From: Letharia columbiana
Taxonomy: Eukaryota > Ascomycota > Lecanoromycetes > Lecanorales > Parmeliaceae
Assembly: GCF_014066305.1 (NCBI RefSeq)
Contig: NW_023501071.1
Coordinates: 310,001-374,000, forward strand
Direction of reading: 5' to 3'
Length of the DNA: 64,000 nt
Part shown: piece by piece, positions 8,392 to 18,711 of the stretch
How the letters are laid out: the number at the start of each line of letters is the position of its first letter
Numbering within the stretch: position 1 is the stretch's first letter
Notes under the pieces: model-generated
What the model was told of the DNA's origin: nothing
Seen by the model: only the letters and a program-made list of their open reading frames with translations
The model's database searches: none
Position numbers and translations under genes: made by a program

Positions 8392-9158
8392 TTGGTACAG
8401 CACAGATCATGTACGAGTACCTTACAATTAAGATTAAGTCTTCAGATTCAGCAGCTATTAATGACTAAAAATGAATAAGTAAATGAAAAAAACATTCTGC
8501 CGATATCTGCATCATCCAAATCCAATCGCAGTCTTCCTTTATGCATATCATACTCAAGATGAGATACATTATTATCTAGAGTAGACAACACGCTTGATCC
8601 CCCAAGTACGGCTGGTAAGAGGTGGTGAAGCTACATCATGGGGCATACCTCACCACTACACCACATCCTGATGGATCAGTCTCGCGCACAAAGATCTGTC
8701 AATAAGTCGTTTGACGACGTGTTTCTGGCACAGTTCAGCCGTCTGATACGCCATGTGCACTCCACGAGGGTGGTTTGCAGAAGTCCTTGGACATGCCGAG
8801 ATTATTCCGGTAGCTTACCTCCTTTTTCTACCCATTCTTTCCTTCCACATCCACGGCGAATTGGGTAAAGACTGTCACATGCAGAAGCATGAAGAACAGT
8901 GTAAGGAACGTGATGGATTAAGCACTGAATTCTAGTGGTATTATAGAAAAGAAGTAGACTTCTCTATCAAATAGTAGGAATCTTTAGTGGGGGAACCGGA
9001 ATAATCTCGGCAGTGTCCAAGGACTGCTGCAAATCACCCTCGGCAGTCATAGAGCTCCATTTTTTTTTCACCACTCTGTACAGAGGTTCTGCCCGATTTT
9101 TAGATAGTAACTACTTGTAATCTACTTGTAATAGCTACAGTGACTACTGCAACGGCTA
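8392..9158. other. Intergenic, no supported gene
   Basis: Small ORFs at 8638-8935 have no splice or family support. A run of T at 9060-9069 and imperfect CTACTTGTAAT duplications at 9110-9140 are the only structures seen. Confidence 0.45.
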
Positions 9159-9300
9159 CTTGAATGTGGTTCTATGTCTATGTAATGCGAAATACCTCTT
9201 GCGTACATTTGGCGGTGGTCACGGCGAAAATTTGGTGGGGTGGCAGGGGTGGCACGGGTGGCTGCCAAACGGGCGCTCCCGCAAATGGTTTTGCAAAGAG
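9159..9300 (+). repeat. Repeat R3, empty (uninterrupted) copy
   Basis: The left part (CTTGAATGTGGTTCTATGTC...CCTCTTGCGTA, 9159-9204) recurs at 12590-12638. The right part (TTTGGCGGTGGTCACGGCGA...GTTTTGCAAAGAG) recurs at 63834-63908. Here the two are contiguous, whereas at the other locus 51 kb of transposons lie between them, starting at the TA. This copy has an extra ~18 bp GGGGTGGC-type duplication. Its right part is also present inverted at 10964-11046. Confidence 0.8.
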
Positions 9301-9798
9301 GAGTATTACTGCTACTCAGGACTTTTGCACTTTTGGTAGAGTAATTGATGTTAACAGTAGTAGTACTATACTTTCATCGCGCTTGCTTTACTCATGCACA
9401 CTTCTCTCCCTGTTCACTGTCCAGAAAGCAGAAAGCAGAAAGCAGAACATAAGATTACTTGAAATTACGGAGTCATCGTCGCTTTCCTGATGCGTGTCAG
9501 TCCGAGACATGGACAATGGAAAAAAAAAAATGTCTCTGAACTGATTACCCCATTTCAAATGCTTTCCCTTCCTCCTTTTTCCTTCTTCCCATATATTCAA
9601 CTTCCTTTCTCCTTCTCCTTTCCGTCCTTATTCATCCAAAATCCATTCTCCACACCTTGTAAAACAGCCAGCGTTACAACGGCTTCCTTTTCGTCCGATA
9701 CTTTTCTTACTCTAGCAGTATCCAATATCCTTTAATGGTCCTTGCCACTCTTAGCACACATTCAAGCCTAAACTCCCTCCTCTTCTCCCTTCCAAATC
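9301..9798. promoter_or_regulatory. Upstream region of the Zn2Cys6 gene
   Basis: Contains three 8-bp AGAAAGCA units (~9424-9447), an A10 run near 9520 and a long CT-rich tract (~9555-9640, CCTTCCTCCTTTTTCC). Pyrimidine tracts of this kind are common just upstream of fungal genes. No TATA box or defined operator can be named. Confidence 0.35.
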
Positions 9799-10647
9799 AT
9801 GCCCCGGACCCGCACCTCGGTGGGTTTCTCCCTGAACTGGCCTTCATCATGCTAAGCACAAACAAAACAGTGCGAAAATTGCCGGAAATTGAAGAGGCGC
9901 TGTGACCTTGACCACCAGCCAGAGGGAAGATGCAGCGGTTGCGTTGAAAGAGGAATCCCATGCGTCTTGGTATGTGTACGTCCGTCCATCATACATCTCC
10001 TCCACCCTTTCCTCTCTCTCCAACCAATCCGACCTGATATATAATCAAGTCAACTCACACTGACACCTCTCTTGCCTTAGGTACAATCATCCACACGACG
10101 CGGAACCACCATACCTCCCACACATCAAACACCACAACAACAAAGCCAACCACTAAATCCATCCTACTACCCATTGTCAAGCCACGCGGCACCACCTTTG
10201 CCATTCACCGCTTTCTCCACCCAACACAGCACCACCGTCAATCCCGCACATCAGACACCACACCAAGGCCAGCCACACTGCCTATCCTATCACCCATCGT
10301 CAAGCAACCCTGCATTATCCTCGCAGTTCTCTCCTCTCTCTTCCTCATCGTCCACTACGCTGGTCTCACCCCCTTCCCTCCTCCCCTCTTCTTACCCGCC
10401 GTACAATAACGACAACGCATGGGCATCATCATCCGCATCGAACAACACGATGACCTTCAATCCTCTTCCCGCTGGTGGTAGTAGCGATCACGGTCAACAT
10501 CAAGATCAACACCGTGCCCTCCCGCCGTTGACGGAGCCGATAGATGTGGGTATGTATGAGCATTTAGCTGGTGGTAGGGATGAGTGGAGGGATATTCCCA
10601 TCCAATTCAGCCAGATTGGGTGGAATGGGATTTGGGCTGAACGATGA
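9799..10647 (+). CDS. Small Zn(II)2Cys6 transcription factor, three exons
   Basis: Model: exons 9799-9819, 9871-9969 and 10081-10647, 228 aa. Exon 1 encodes only MPRTRTS. Intron 1 (51 nt) has GTGGGT, branch GCTAAGC and AACAG. Intron 2 (111 nt) has GTATGT and CCTTAG. Residues 8-38 form a perfect zinc cluster, C-x2-C-x6-C-x9-C-x2-C-x6-C (C8, C11, C18, C28, C31, C38), with a basic KLKRR helix and Pro24 in the loop. In known members this fold binds two zinc ions and CGG-type DNA half-sites in the nucleus. Residues 41-195 are Ser/Pro/Gln/Thr-rich and look like a disordered activation region, and the acidic tail ends IGWNGIWAER. There is no fungal middle homology domain and no obvious coiled-coil linker, so it is much shorter than typical pathway regulators. 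It is bracketed by inverted R3 repeats. Its target pathway is unknown. Confidence 0.75.
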
Positions 10648-10963
10648 GTGAGTATGTGAATGATATTCATGCCTTTAGGTGGAAAGGTGTCCTGCCGGAT
10701 GATGCTAATTAAGAATGATGGTTTTGGACGTACGTAAATTGCGATGGAAAGGTATGTCGCACAGCGTCACAGTTGTCAAGTTGCGACCGCAGGCGCATTT
10801 CGACACAGCAGTGGTGATAGATAATAAATGAACAAATCTTTAAGGGCTACCTACCTACCTCTCCTAATGAGGACATAAAGAGATCAAAGGGGTAAATGTC
10901 TCTTCTATGGCGTCTACTCCGGGTCTCGTCTCGTATGAGGATGTTGACTTAGAATACTTACTC
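10648..10963. other. 3' flank of the Zn2Cys6 gene
   Basis: No ORF or repeat of note. CTACCTACCTACCT-type microsatellite near 10845-10860. Confidence 0.45.
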
Positions 10964-11046
10964 CTCTCTGCAAAACCATTTGCGGAGCGCCCGTTTGGCA
11001 GCCACCCCACCAAATTTTCGCCGTGATCACCGCCAAATGCACGCAG
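10964..11046 (-). repeat. Repeat R3, inverted partial copy
   Basis: On the minus strand it reads CTGCGTGCATTTGGCGG...GCTGCCAAACGGGCGCTCC...GGTTTTGCAGAGAGGAGTA, matching 9196-9305 without the internal duplication. It lies downstream of the Zn2Cys6 gene in opposite orientation to the upstream copy. No clear target duplication links the two. Confidence 0.75.
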
Positions 11047-11194
11047 AAGCCAAATTCGTGGTAGATAGCTGTAGGTTAGCTGTAGATTCGTTTAAATATG
11101 AAGCCGTGTATAGTCCAATTGCCGAAGAACTTGATGTAGCTTTTTTAGGCCTTCACAGCCACGCTGTCGCTGTCGCTATGCCATCGTAATGCTT
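11047..11194. other. Spacer before the minisatellite
   Basis: Unique-looking sequence with AGCTGTAG duplications and a TCGCTGTCGCTATGCC motif. No gene. Confidence 0.4.
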
Positions 11195-12589
11195 TCTCAG
11201 TATTGCTAGTAATACTCCATTCAGTGCTTCCAGTACTACTCTCAGTACTACTCCCAGTAGTAGTGCTCTGTCTAGTGCTCTCAGTAGTAGTACTCTATCC
11301 AGTGGTCCCAGTAGTACTCCCCGTAATGCTCCCAGTAGTACTCTGTCCAGTGCTTCCAGTATTACTCTCAGTACTGCTCTCAGTAGTAGTGCTCTGTCCA
11401 GTGCTCCCAGTAGTGCTCTGTCCAGTACTCTCAGTAGTAGTGCTCTGTCCAGTGCTCTCAGCAGTGCTCTGTCCAGTGGTCCCAGTAGTAGTGCTCTGTC
11501 CAGTGCTCCCAGTAGTGCTCTATCCAGTGCTCTCAGTAGTAGTGCTCTGTCCAGTGCTCTCAGTGTGCTTATCTGCTGTGTGTGTTTGTCTCCCAATGGT
11601 GCTCTGTCCAGTGGTCCCAGTAGTAGTGCTCTGTCCAGTGCTCCCAGTAGTGCTCTATCCAGTGCTCTCAGTAGTAGTGCTCTGTCCAGTGCTCTGTCCA
11701 GTGCTCTATCCAGTGGTCCCAGTAGTAGTACTCTATCCAGTGCTCCCAGTACTACTCTCAGTACTGCTCCCAGTAGTGCTCTGTCCAGTACTCTCAGTAG
11801 TGCTCTATCCAGTACTCCCAGTAGTGCTCTATCCAGAACTCTCAGTAGTACAGTGCGCTATCCAGTGCTCTCAGTACTACTTCCAATACTAAGAGCAATA
11901 AACAGAGCACTACGGAGAGTAGTACTGGAAGTACTGAATAGCGCACTACTGGGAGTAAGTGGACAGAGCACTACTGGAAGCACTAGATAGAGCACTACTA
12001 GAAGTACTGGACAGCGCACTACGAGGAGCAGTACTGAGAGTACTAGACAGAGCAGTACTACTGGAACCACTGGACAGAGCACTGCTAAGAGCACTACGGG
12101 GAGCACTACTGAGAGCACTGGATAGAGTACTACTACTAGGACCACTAGACAGAGCACTACCGAAAGAAGTGGACAGCGCACTACTGAGAGCAGTGCTGAG
12201 AGCACTGGACAGAGCACTACTGGGAGCACTAGAGTACTACTAAGACCACTGGACAGAGCACTACTGAGAGCACTACGGGGAGCACTACTGGGAGCACTGG
12301 ATAGAGCACTACTACTGGGACCACTGGACAGAGCACTACTGGAAGCAGTGGACAGCGCACTACTGAGAGCAGTACTGAGAGCACTACTGGGACCACTGGA
12401 CAGAGCACTACTGGAAGCAGTGGACAGCGCACTACTGAGAGCAGTACTGAGAGCACTACTGGGACCACTGGACAGAGCACTGCTGAAAGCACTACGGGGA
12501 GCACTACTGAGAGCACTGGACAGAGCACTACTAAGATTACTGGGATCACTGGATAAAGCACTACTAGAAGCAGTGGACAGCGCACTATA
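11195..12589. repeat. Head-to-head minisatellite forming a 1.4-kb imperfect palindrome
   Basis: The left arm (11195-~11885) is built from GCTCTGTCCAGTGCTCCCAGTAGTA-like units. The right arm (~11895-12589) is built from their reverse complement (GAGCACTACTGGGAGCACTG). Unit lengths vary but are mostly multiples of three (24/27/12). Outward-reading frames in each arm encode Ser-Ala-Leu-Ser-Ser/Gly-Pro-Ser-Ser repeats, and the other frames give Val/Leu/Pro/Cys-rich strings. The axis is near 11890, where a short unrelated segment separates the arms. The right arm directly abuts the R3 flank at 12590. I do not call a gene: no start region, intron or C-terminus is convincing, although the triplet periodicity suggests origin from a Ser-rich repeat protein. 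Confidence 0.75.
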
Positions 12590-12638
12590 CTTGAATGTGA
12601 TTCTATGTCTATGTAATGCGAAATACCTCTTGCGCGTA
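12590..12638 (+). repeat. R3 left half, insertion target of the nested block
   Basis: CTTGAATGTGATTCTATGTC...CCTCTTGCGCGTA, near-identical to 9159-9204. It ends in the TA that was duplicated on MITE insertion. The right half continues at 63832. Confidence 0.8.
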
Positions 12639-12820
12639 CAGAGGTCTGCACCGAAAGTCCTGCACCCGCCAAGACTCTTGCGCTCAGACTTCGGATAACG
12701 CCCCACCTAAAGGGTTACCTAGACAATGCGTCTGAAGTTTTTCGGAATCGCACCTAGCCCTAGCCGGGTTTCGGGGCTTACTACCCCTATTAAGGCTAAA
12801 AGAAGTACCTTAAGTCCCAT
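12639..12820 (+). mobile_element. MITE, left part, split by the Copia element
   Basis: Starts with terminal inverted repeat CAGAGGTCTGCACCGAAAGT after a TA and ends in CCCAT. Joined to 63723-63831 it gives a 291-bp element whose order and sequence match the intact 294-bp RIP-mutated copy at 56330-56623 (in reverse). TA duplication and ~30-bp inverted ends suggest a Tc1/mariner-type MITE. It has no coding capacity and is essentially unmutated. Confidence 0.8.
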
Positions 12821-12843
12821 TATTGGTTTTGACGGCTTATCGC
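12821..12843 (+). repeat. Copia 5' LTR, first 23 bp
   Basis: TATTGGTTTTGACGGCTTAT.. is the unmutated form of the 3' LTR start TATTAATTTTAATAGCTTAT at 63193. The LTR resumes at 48393, after Gypsy-1. Confidence 0.7.
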
Positions 12844-13026
12844 TGTTACGACCGTACCCTACATCTCCCTTAATATATCATTCAGCCCTATAGCCTATTA
12901 GGGCCTAGCGTGTCTTGGCAGAGCCATCTACTATTATCTAATACCTTCTATCTATATAGCTATTCGATATCTAATTATCTTATTTAATATATCTATATTA
13001 ATATTATATCTATATCGATTCTAATA
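12844..13026 (+). repeat. Gypsy-1 5' LTR, half mutated
   Basis: TGTTACGACCGTACCC...GATTCTAATA. The first ~100 bp keep normal composition, while the same positions of the 3' LTR (48209-48310) are mutated (TATTATAATCGTACTT). From about 12940 on both are AT-rich. Family A. Confidence 0.75.
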
Positions 13027-13680
13027 TTATAACTAGATTACTTTACTTACTATATTTAAATTAATAGATAAATTTAAGAAATCTATTAATAGAGGCTTTA
13101 ATAAGATATTAAGTTAAGTTATTATATCTCTAGATAAATCTATTATATAGATAATACGTTATAAAGAGTATTTATTAAGATAGCGTAATAATTTTATAAT
13201 TAATTAAAGAAATAAAGTAATTACTAGACTAGTTTATTTATATAACTAGTAAATTTAAAGAAATTATTACTTAATTTAATAATCACATAACGAATCCTCT
13301 AAGCGAAGTAAAAGCATTTAAAAAAACGATATTTAGACTATCTATGATTTTTATAATAATCTAAACGATCTATAAATTAAGAAAAAAGGTTCTTATAAAA
13401 CACTAAAAAAATTTTATATAATACCATTTTTCGAATTTACAGTAAAGTCTCATAAAAGATATTATAAGAAATTTTTCTATTCTCTTCTTTACTTAATATC
13501 TATAATATTAAAGACTCGAGAGAAATAACGTAACTCTCTTCTTTTTATTTTAAAATTATTATAAATTTCGAATATATAATTAAATAAGATAAATTAAGTT
13601 AATAACTTCTTTACTTAGATATTTAATTATCGATAATTCTTACTATTTAATAATATAGTAGAGAATATTAAGACTATTAT

Positions 13681-13844
13681 TATTAGAATCGATATAGATA
13701 TAATATTAATATAGATATATTAAATAAGATAACTAAGATATCGAATTATATAGATGAAAAGAAGATATAATATAATAGAGGATATCTTCGTTAAGGCTCG
13801 CTAGTTATAGGGCTAAGGGGTATATTAAGAGTACGCTCGTAATA
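13681..13844 (-). repeat. Gypsy-2 3' LTR
   Basis: 164 bp, family A in antisense, TATTAGAATCG...CTCGTAATA, preceded on the left by ATTAT. Confidence 0.8.
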
Positions 13845-16800
13845 CTATCCTTCTTCTTTATTAAATTATATTCTATAATTAATAAGTTAAAAGATAGAAA
13901 AATGAATATATATATACGCTTAACGTCTAAAAAATGATAAAAGTAGTAAAGAAATAACTATATCTAAAATCTTCTAGTATAATATCTTTCTTTAAAGGCG
14001 GTATTAATAACGATAGTAGCTCTTCTTAGTTATACTATAGCGACGTTGTTAGCCGTAATTTAAACGTATATAGAGAATCTAGCCGAGAGGAAATCGATAT
14101 AATATAATGAAAATAAAGTTTATAAACGTAGAGGTAAATAATAATAATTTTCGAATTTATATCTAAGTAAATAAAATATTAATAAAATAATACGACGTAA
14201 TTAGTCGAGGGCTCTCGAATCGAATCGAGCCGTAGGCGCTAAAAACTCTAATTTAATATTAAGTAAGTTTCTCTGTAGGGTATTATATAATCGATATCGA
14301 TAGAGGCTATCGATAATGATAATAAGGTCTATAGATAACGTATTATAGCTTCGAAAGATATTTAGATATTTATTAATAAGGGGAACTCTATATAAAAGAT
14401 TATATATAATATAATTTTCGATTAATATAAATCTAAGAAATCGATTCTCGTCTTTGAAAAAATAAGGCTATTGCGAAGATATCGAACGATTTTAATTCGA
14501 TTAAAAACGAGGTATCTAAGATAGTTTCGAAATTCTATTAATTAATTCTTTATAGATAAGGCTCTTTAAAATATCGCTTATAAAAGTCGTCTACTAGATT
14601 CTAGCAATTTTCGAATTTACCGCTATTCGCATTATATTAAATAAGATTATTATCGAGATCTTTTCACTTAATCTTATACTTAAGACGACTATAAATTAAT
14701 TTAAAGTTAAGTATTTCTTTAATAACTTATTCGATTCGATTATTAATAGTAATATACTTCGATAAAGAATTTATCTATTCTAATAAGAGGTTATTTATCG
14801 CGAGATTTAAGAGATTAAGATAAAAGATATTATAAATTCTTATACTTAATAAAAGTTTTAGATAATATAAAATTCTTATAAGACCTATAATCTTAAATAG
14901 ATCGAGTCTCTTATAATTTAGTTTACGAAAAGAGCGATTAAAGATAATATTCTTATTATTTAGAAAGACCTTATCGTCTATTTAAAAAGTAATCTTTTAT
15001 TAATACTTATTAGCTTATATAACTATAGCCTTCTAAACGCGATCTATATTACTTCGAATATACTTAAGAACTTATTTTATATAATTCGTAATATTCTTCG
15101 CTTAAGTAGTATTAAAACGCTTATATATAGTCTTATAGTCGATAATATTCAAGTTAAAAGTTATTTAAGAATAAAATCTCTTATTCGCGAGGAAAGATAA
15201 GATATTAATAATTAATAAGATAGTATTATTATCGACGAACTCGATAATAAATAATTATCTTACTTAATCGTTTTATATATAATTATAGTATATTTAAAGA
15301 TAACGCTTTATATTCTAATTCGCTCGTTTAATTTATTTATCGATTTTAGAATAAAAGACTATTAATAGCTTAGCTATAATATTTAATCTTTTATAAAAAG
15401 ATTTTTATATAATAGCTATAAATTAAGGGCTTTAATTCGATATTATTAAAGTCGATAAGTTATATAGACGAAATACTTTCTTAAGTAATAAGTTAACTAT
15501 CTTCTTAGTAGTAATATCTTTATCGATATCGAGATAAGCTATATAATAACGTTTCTTAATAAATCGATTAATCGCTATTTAAATAGCGTTATAGTTATTA
15601 AATATAAATAAGCCTATAACGAAGTCGACTAATATATCTTATTATCGTTTTTATAGAATTAATAAAAACTATAGTAAATTATACTCTTAATCGCGAGGCG
15701 CTTTAGTTCTTTAATAAATATAGTAATTTTTAACGTAGATAATTACTATCGCCTTTATTTCTCGCTAATAATATTTTCTTTTAAATAGTTTATAGATTTA
15801 TATTATCTTAAGATAATTATAGAATAATTAATTATATATCTCTCGAATAATATTAATATATATATTATTAAATATCTATAAACGATTCTTATAGTAAAGT
15901 ATCTTATCTTATATAAAATATTTATTAAAAGTAATCTCTCGAAACTTATTCTTATCTTCGATAATAGTCTTATAAATTTTTATATAATATTTATCTTTCT
16001 TATTAGCCTCTACTATTTTATAATAAATAGAGTCGTTAATTATATATATATCGATACTTTCGCTATCTAATTCTAATTAATTAAAAATAAAGATTATTTA
16101 ATATTATTAGCGTAATTATTTATTCTCGAGATCGATTAGTTTATATTTAGCTATTTATATAAATATATTAATCTTAATATTTTAAGATTCTAATTAATAG
16201 ATAATCTTTATATTAAATTTAAATAATATATTTAAATAGCGGGTCTAGCGATAACTAAGATCTTTTTCTTCGACGAAATATATTAATCTCTTATAATTCG
16301 TGAAGATCTTAATAGAGATATTAATATATTTTAATTTAGAATATTAGTATTTAAAATAGCGAATAATAATTAGTAACTTCTTATCGTAAATCTAATAGTT
16401 ATACTCGACTAAAGTAAGGTTTTTATTATAGAAGACTATCGAGTAGAGTACTTTCTTATTATTATATTAAAAAAGAATATCTTTATTAACGTAGTTAAAA
16501 GAGTTAGTTTTTAGAATAGTCTTTTTTATTCTATCGAAATAACGTAAAACTAAGATTTTAATAACGACGACTTTAAGAAAGTAAAAGGCCTCTTAATATA
16601 TTAGGGATTAATTAAATATAGTCTCTTTTGCGATGAGTTTTATTATAAATTTAACTATTTTAAAGAAGTCTCTAATAAATCGTTAATAAAAATTATAAAA
16701 TCTAATAAAGATCTATATCTCTTTAAGATTAATAGATATAGTTTACTCGATAATAGTCTAGATTTTAATAAGATCTATTTATAAATCGTCTATAGATATT

Positions 16801-18496
16801 AGTAGACCGAGAAATTTAGTTTTTTAAACGTAGAATTCGCATTTAAGAATATTTATCTAAAGATCGATGTCTTTTAATTTCTAAAGAATTTATCTAACGT
16901 ATTAAATATATTTCTTTTTTATCTTATTATAAATAAATATATTATCGAGATAGATCTAATAGAAATCGTTTAGATATTCGAATAGAATATTATTTATATA
17001 TTATTAATATATAACTAAGTCGTTAGTTAAATCGAAGAAGAGAATTTAATACTTATATATTTTTAGAGAGGTAATAAAAGTAGTAAAATTCTCGCTATCG
17101 AAGTATATATATAGTTTATTAAATATAGCTATAATATTCAATCGAGTAAGATATTTATATCCCTAAATTCTTACTAAAATCTTATCTATTAATGAAATTA
17201 GATATCGATTTCTTTTAGTAATAGCGTTTAGCTTTCGATAGTTCATATAAAAACGTAATTCTTTATTCGACTTTTCTACGAATAGAATAGATAAGACGAA
17301 TAGTATATAATTTAATATTATAAATCCCTTCTTTAGATATTCGTTTAGATACTTCTTTATTTATTTTAATTTATATCTTAATATTAAATAGATTCTACTT
17401 TTCGAAAGTTTTATTTTATCGAAGTTATTATTAAATTTTAGCTTATAATTATAAGAATAATATAAGAGAAGTATATCCGCTTTAGTTCTATCGAAAATAT
17501 TTAAATAGTTATAATACTTCGAAGATAGCTTATATTTTACCTTTTTAAAACTAATCTCGTTAATATTATTAATTTAAATAGAGTAATTAAAATTATAATA
17601 TTTTTTATATTTCTTTTCTAAATTATAGAGATAGAGTTTATTAACTAGTATATAAGTTTCGCGAGGTATTTAAATAAGAGATATATATAATATTAACGAG
17701 TTATTATAGATCTTATTTATTATTAATATAAATAGCTTATTTTTTTTTTTACAAGTTAGTTAATAATAAGCCGCTATATTAATCTTAGCGATATTAATAA
17801 ACTTAGACTCTTTATTATTCTTATTCTTATTTAATAAAAAGATATTTAAATTAATCTTATTATCGTAAATAAGTAAAAAAAGGCTTTATTATTTTAGTAT
17901 AATAGATAAGAAGATAAATAATATAAATAGTTAAAGCTTCGAAGTTAATAAAAAGAAGAGTTCGTTTATTATTAATATCTAATTATTATTATAGTTATAT
18001 CGATTAAATAAAAAGAGTATCTTATCTTATAATATATTAAGAACTACCTCGTATTTATTTATCTAAGATTTCTCGATTATTATATTATATTTTAATAATA
18101 TAATTAATATTAAGTATATTTCTTCTTAATAATCTTCTATTATTATCGTAAAAAATAAATAATATATAATTAATCGTTTTATAATCTAGTCGTTATAATC
18201 TCTTAGCGATTTAAATCGTAATAGTAAAAGTAATTTTAGATATAAGGCCTTATATATCGCTAAGATTAAAAACTTATTTATAACTATATAAGTATCGGTA
18301 TATTTACTATTTATAAGAGAGTTTTAAAGTAAATACTTTCTTTTTTATAAAGATAGTATAATTTATATATAAAAAGGATAACGTATTAAGGCGTTATTAG
18401 AAATGTCTATTAGATATATTTTATAAGTATCTCTTATCGTAACTTTAAAAGAGACTATTCGTTTCTCGAATCTAAAAAAGAATTATCGCTACTCGT
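13845..18496 (-). pseudogene. Gypsy-2 pol region (RT to chromodomain side), RIP-destroyed
   Basis: Minus-strand counterpart of Gypsy-1 44000-48200. The RT segment near 16930 reads as a degraded FEYLNDFY-IYLDNIFIYN, where the second Asp of the YLDD box is Asn. Many stops arise from TGG/CAG-to-TAG/TAA changes. No functional product is possible. Confidence 0.6.
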
Positions 18497-18711
18497 ACTG
18501 GCCGAAAAGATATGATATATTTCATGGGATATTCCATACCAAGTAATATCATATCGTACCCGAGTATGGTATGGGTAGGGTCGGATACCATACCATTTTT
18601 CTGATATGGGTTCGAGATCTTGGCGGGATATCCCACGGTATGGTATATCTATGGGATTATACCATGGAATAATATATATATAAAATATTCTCACTGAGAT
18701 TTCTATATTTA
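18497..18711 (+). repeat. Left terminal inverted repeat of the MULE-like element
   Basis: Begins CTGGCCGAAAAGATATGATA and is rich in GGTATGGTAT/CCATACCAT words that can pair within the repeat. Matches 39938-40152 inverted. Confidence 0.75.

Noticed and set aside
8022..8468. Ser-Ala, Thr-Gly and His-Trp repeat ORFs over the hexamer array
   Set aside because: All are alternative readings of (TGCCAG)n. Only the hydrophobic-start minus ORF is kept, at low confidence.
11203..12706. Long ORFs with VLPVVLCPVL-type or SALSS-type repeats as genes
   Set aside because: They are frames of the palindromic minisatellite, open in several frames on both strands, with no unique start or end domains.
18455..18694. 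79-aa Tyr/Ile-rich minus-strand ORF
   Set aside because: It lies across the transposon terminal inverted repeat and its border. It is low-complexity translation of GGTATGG/CCATACC words.
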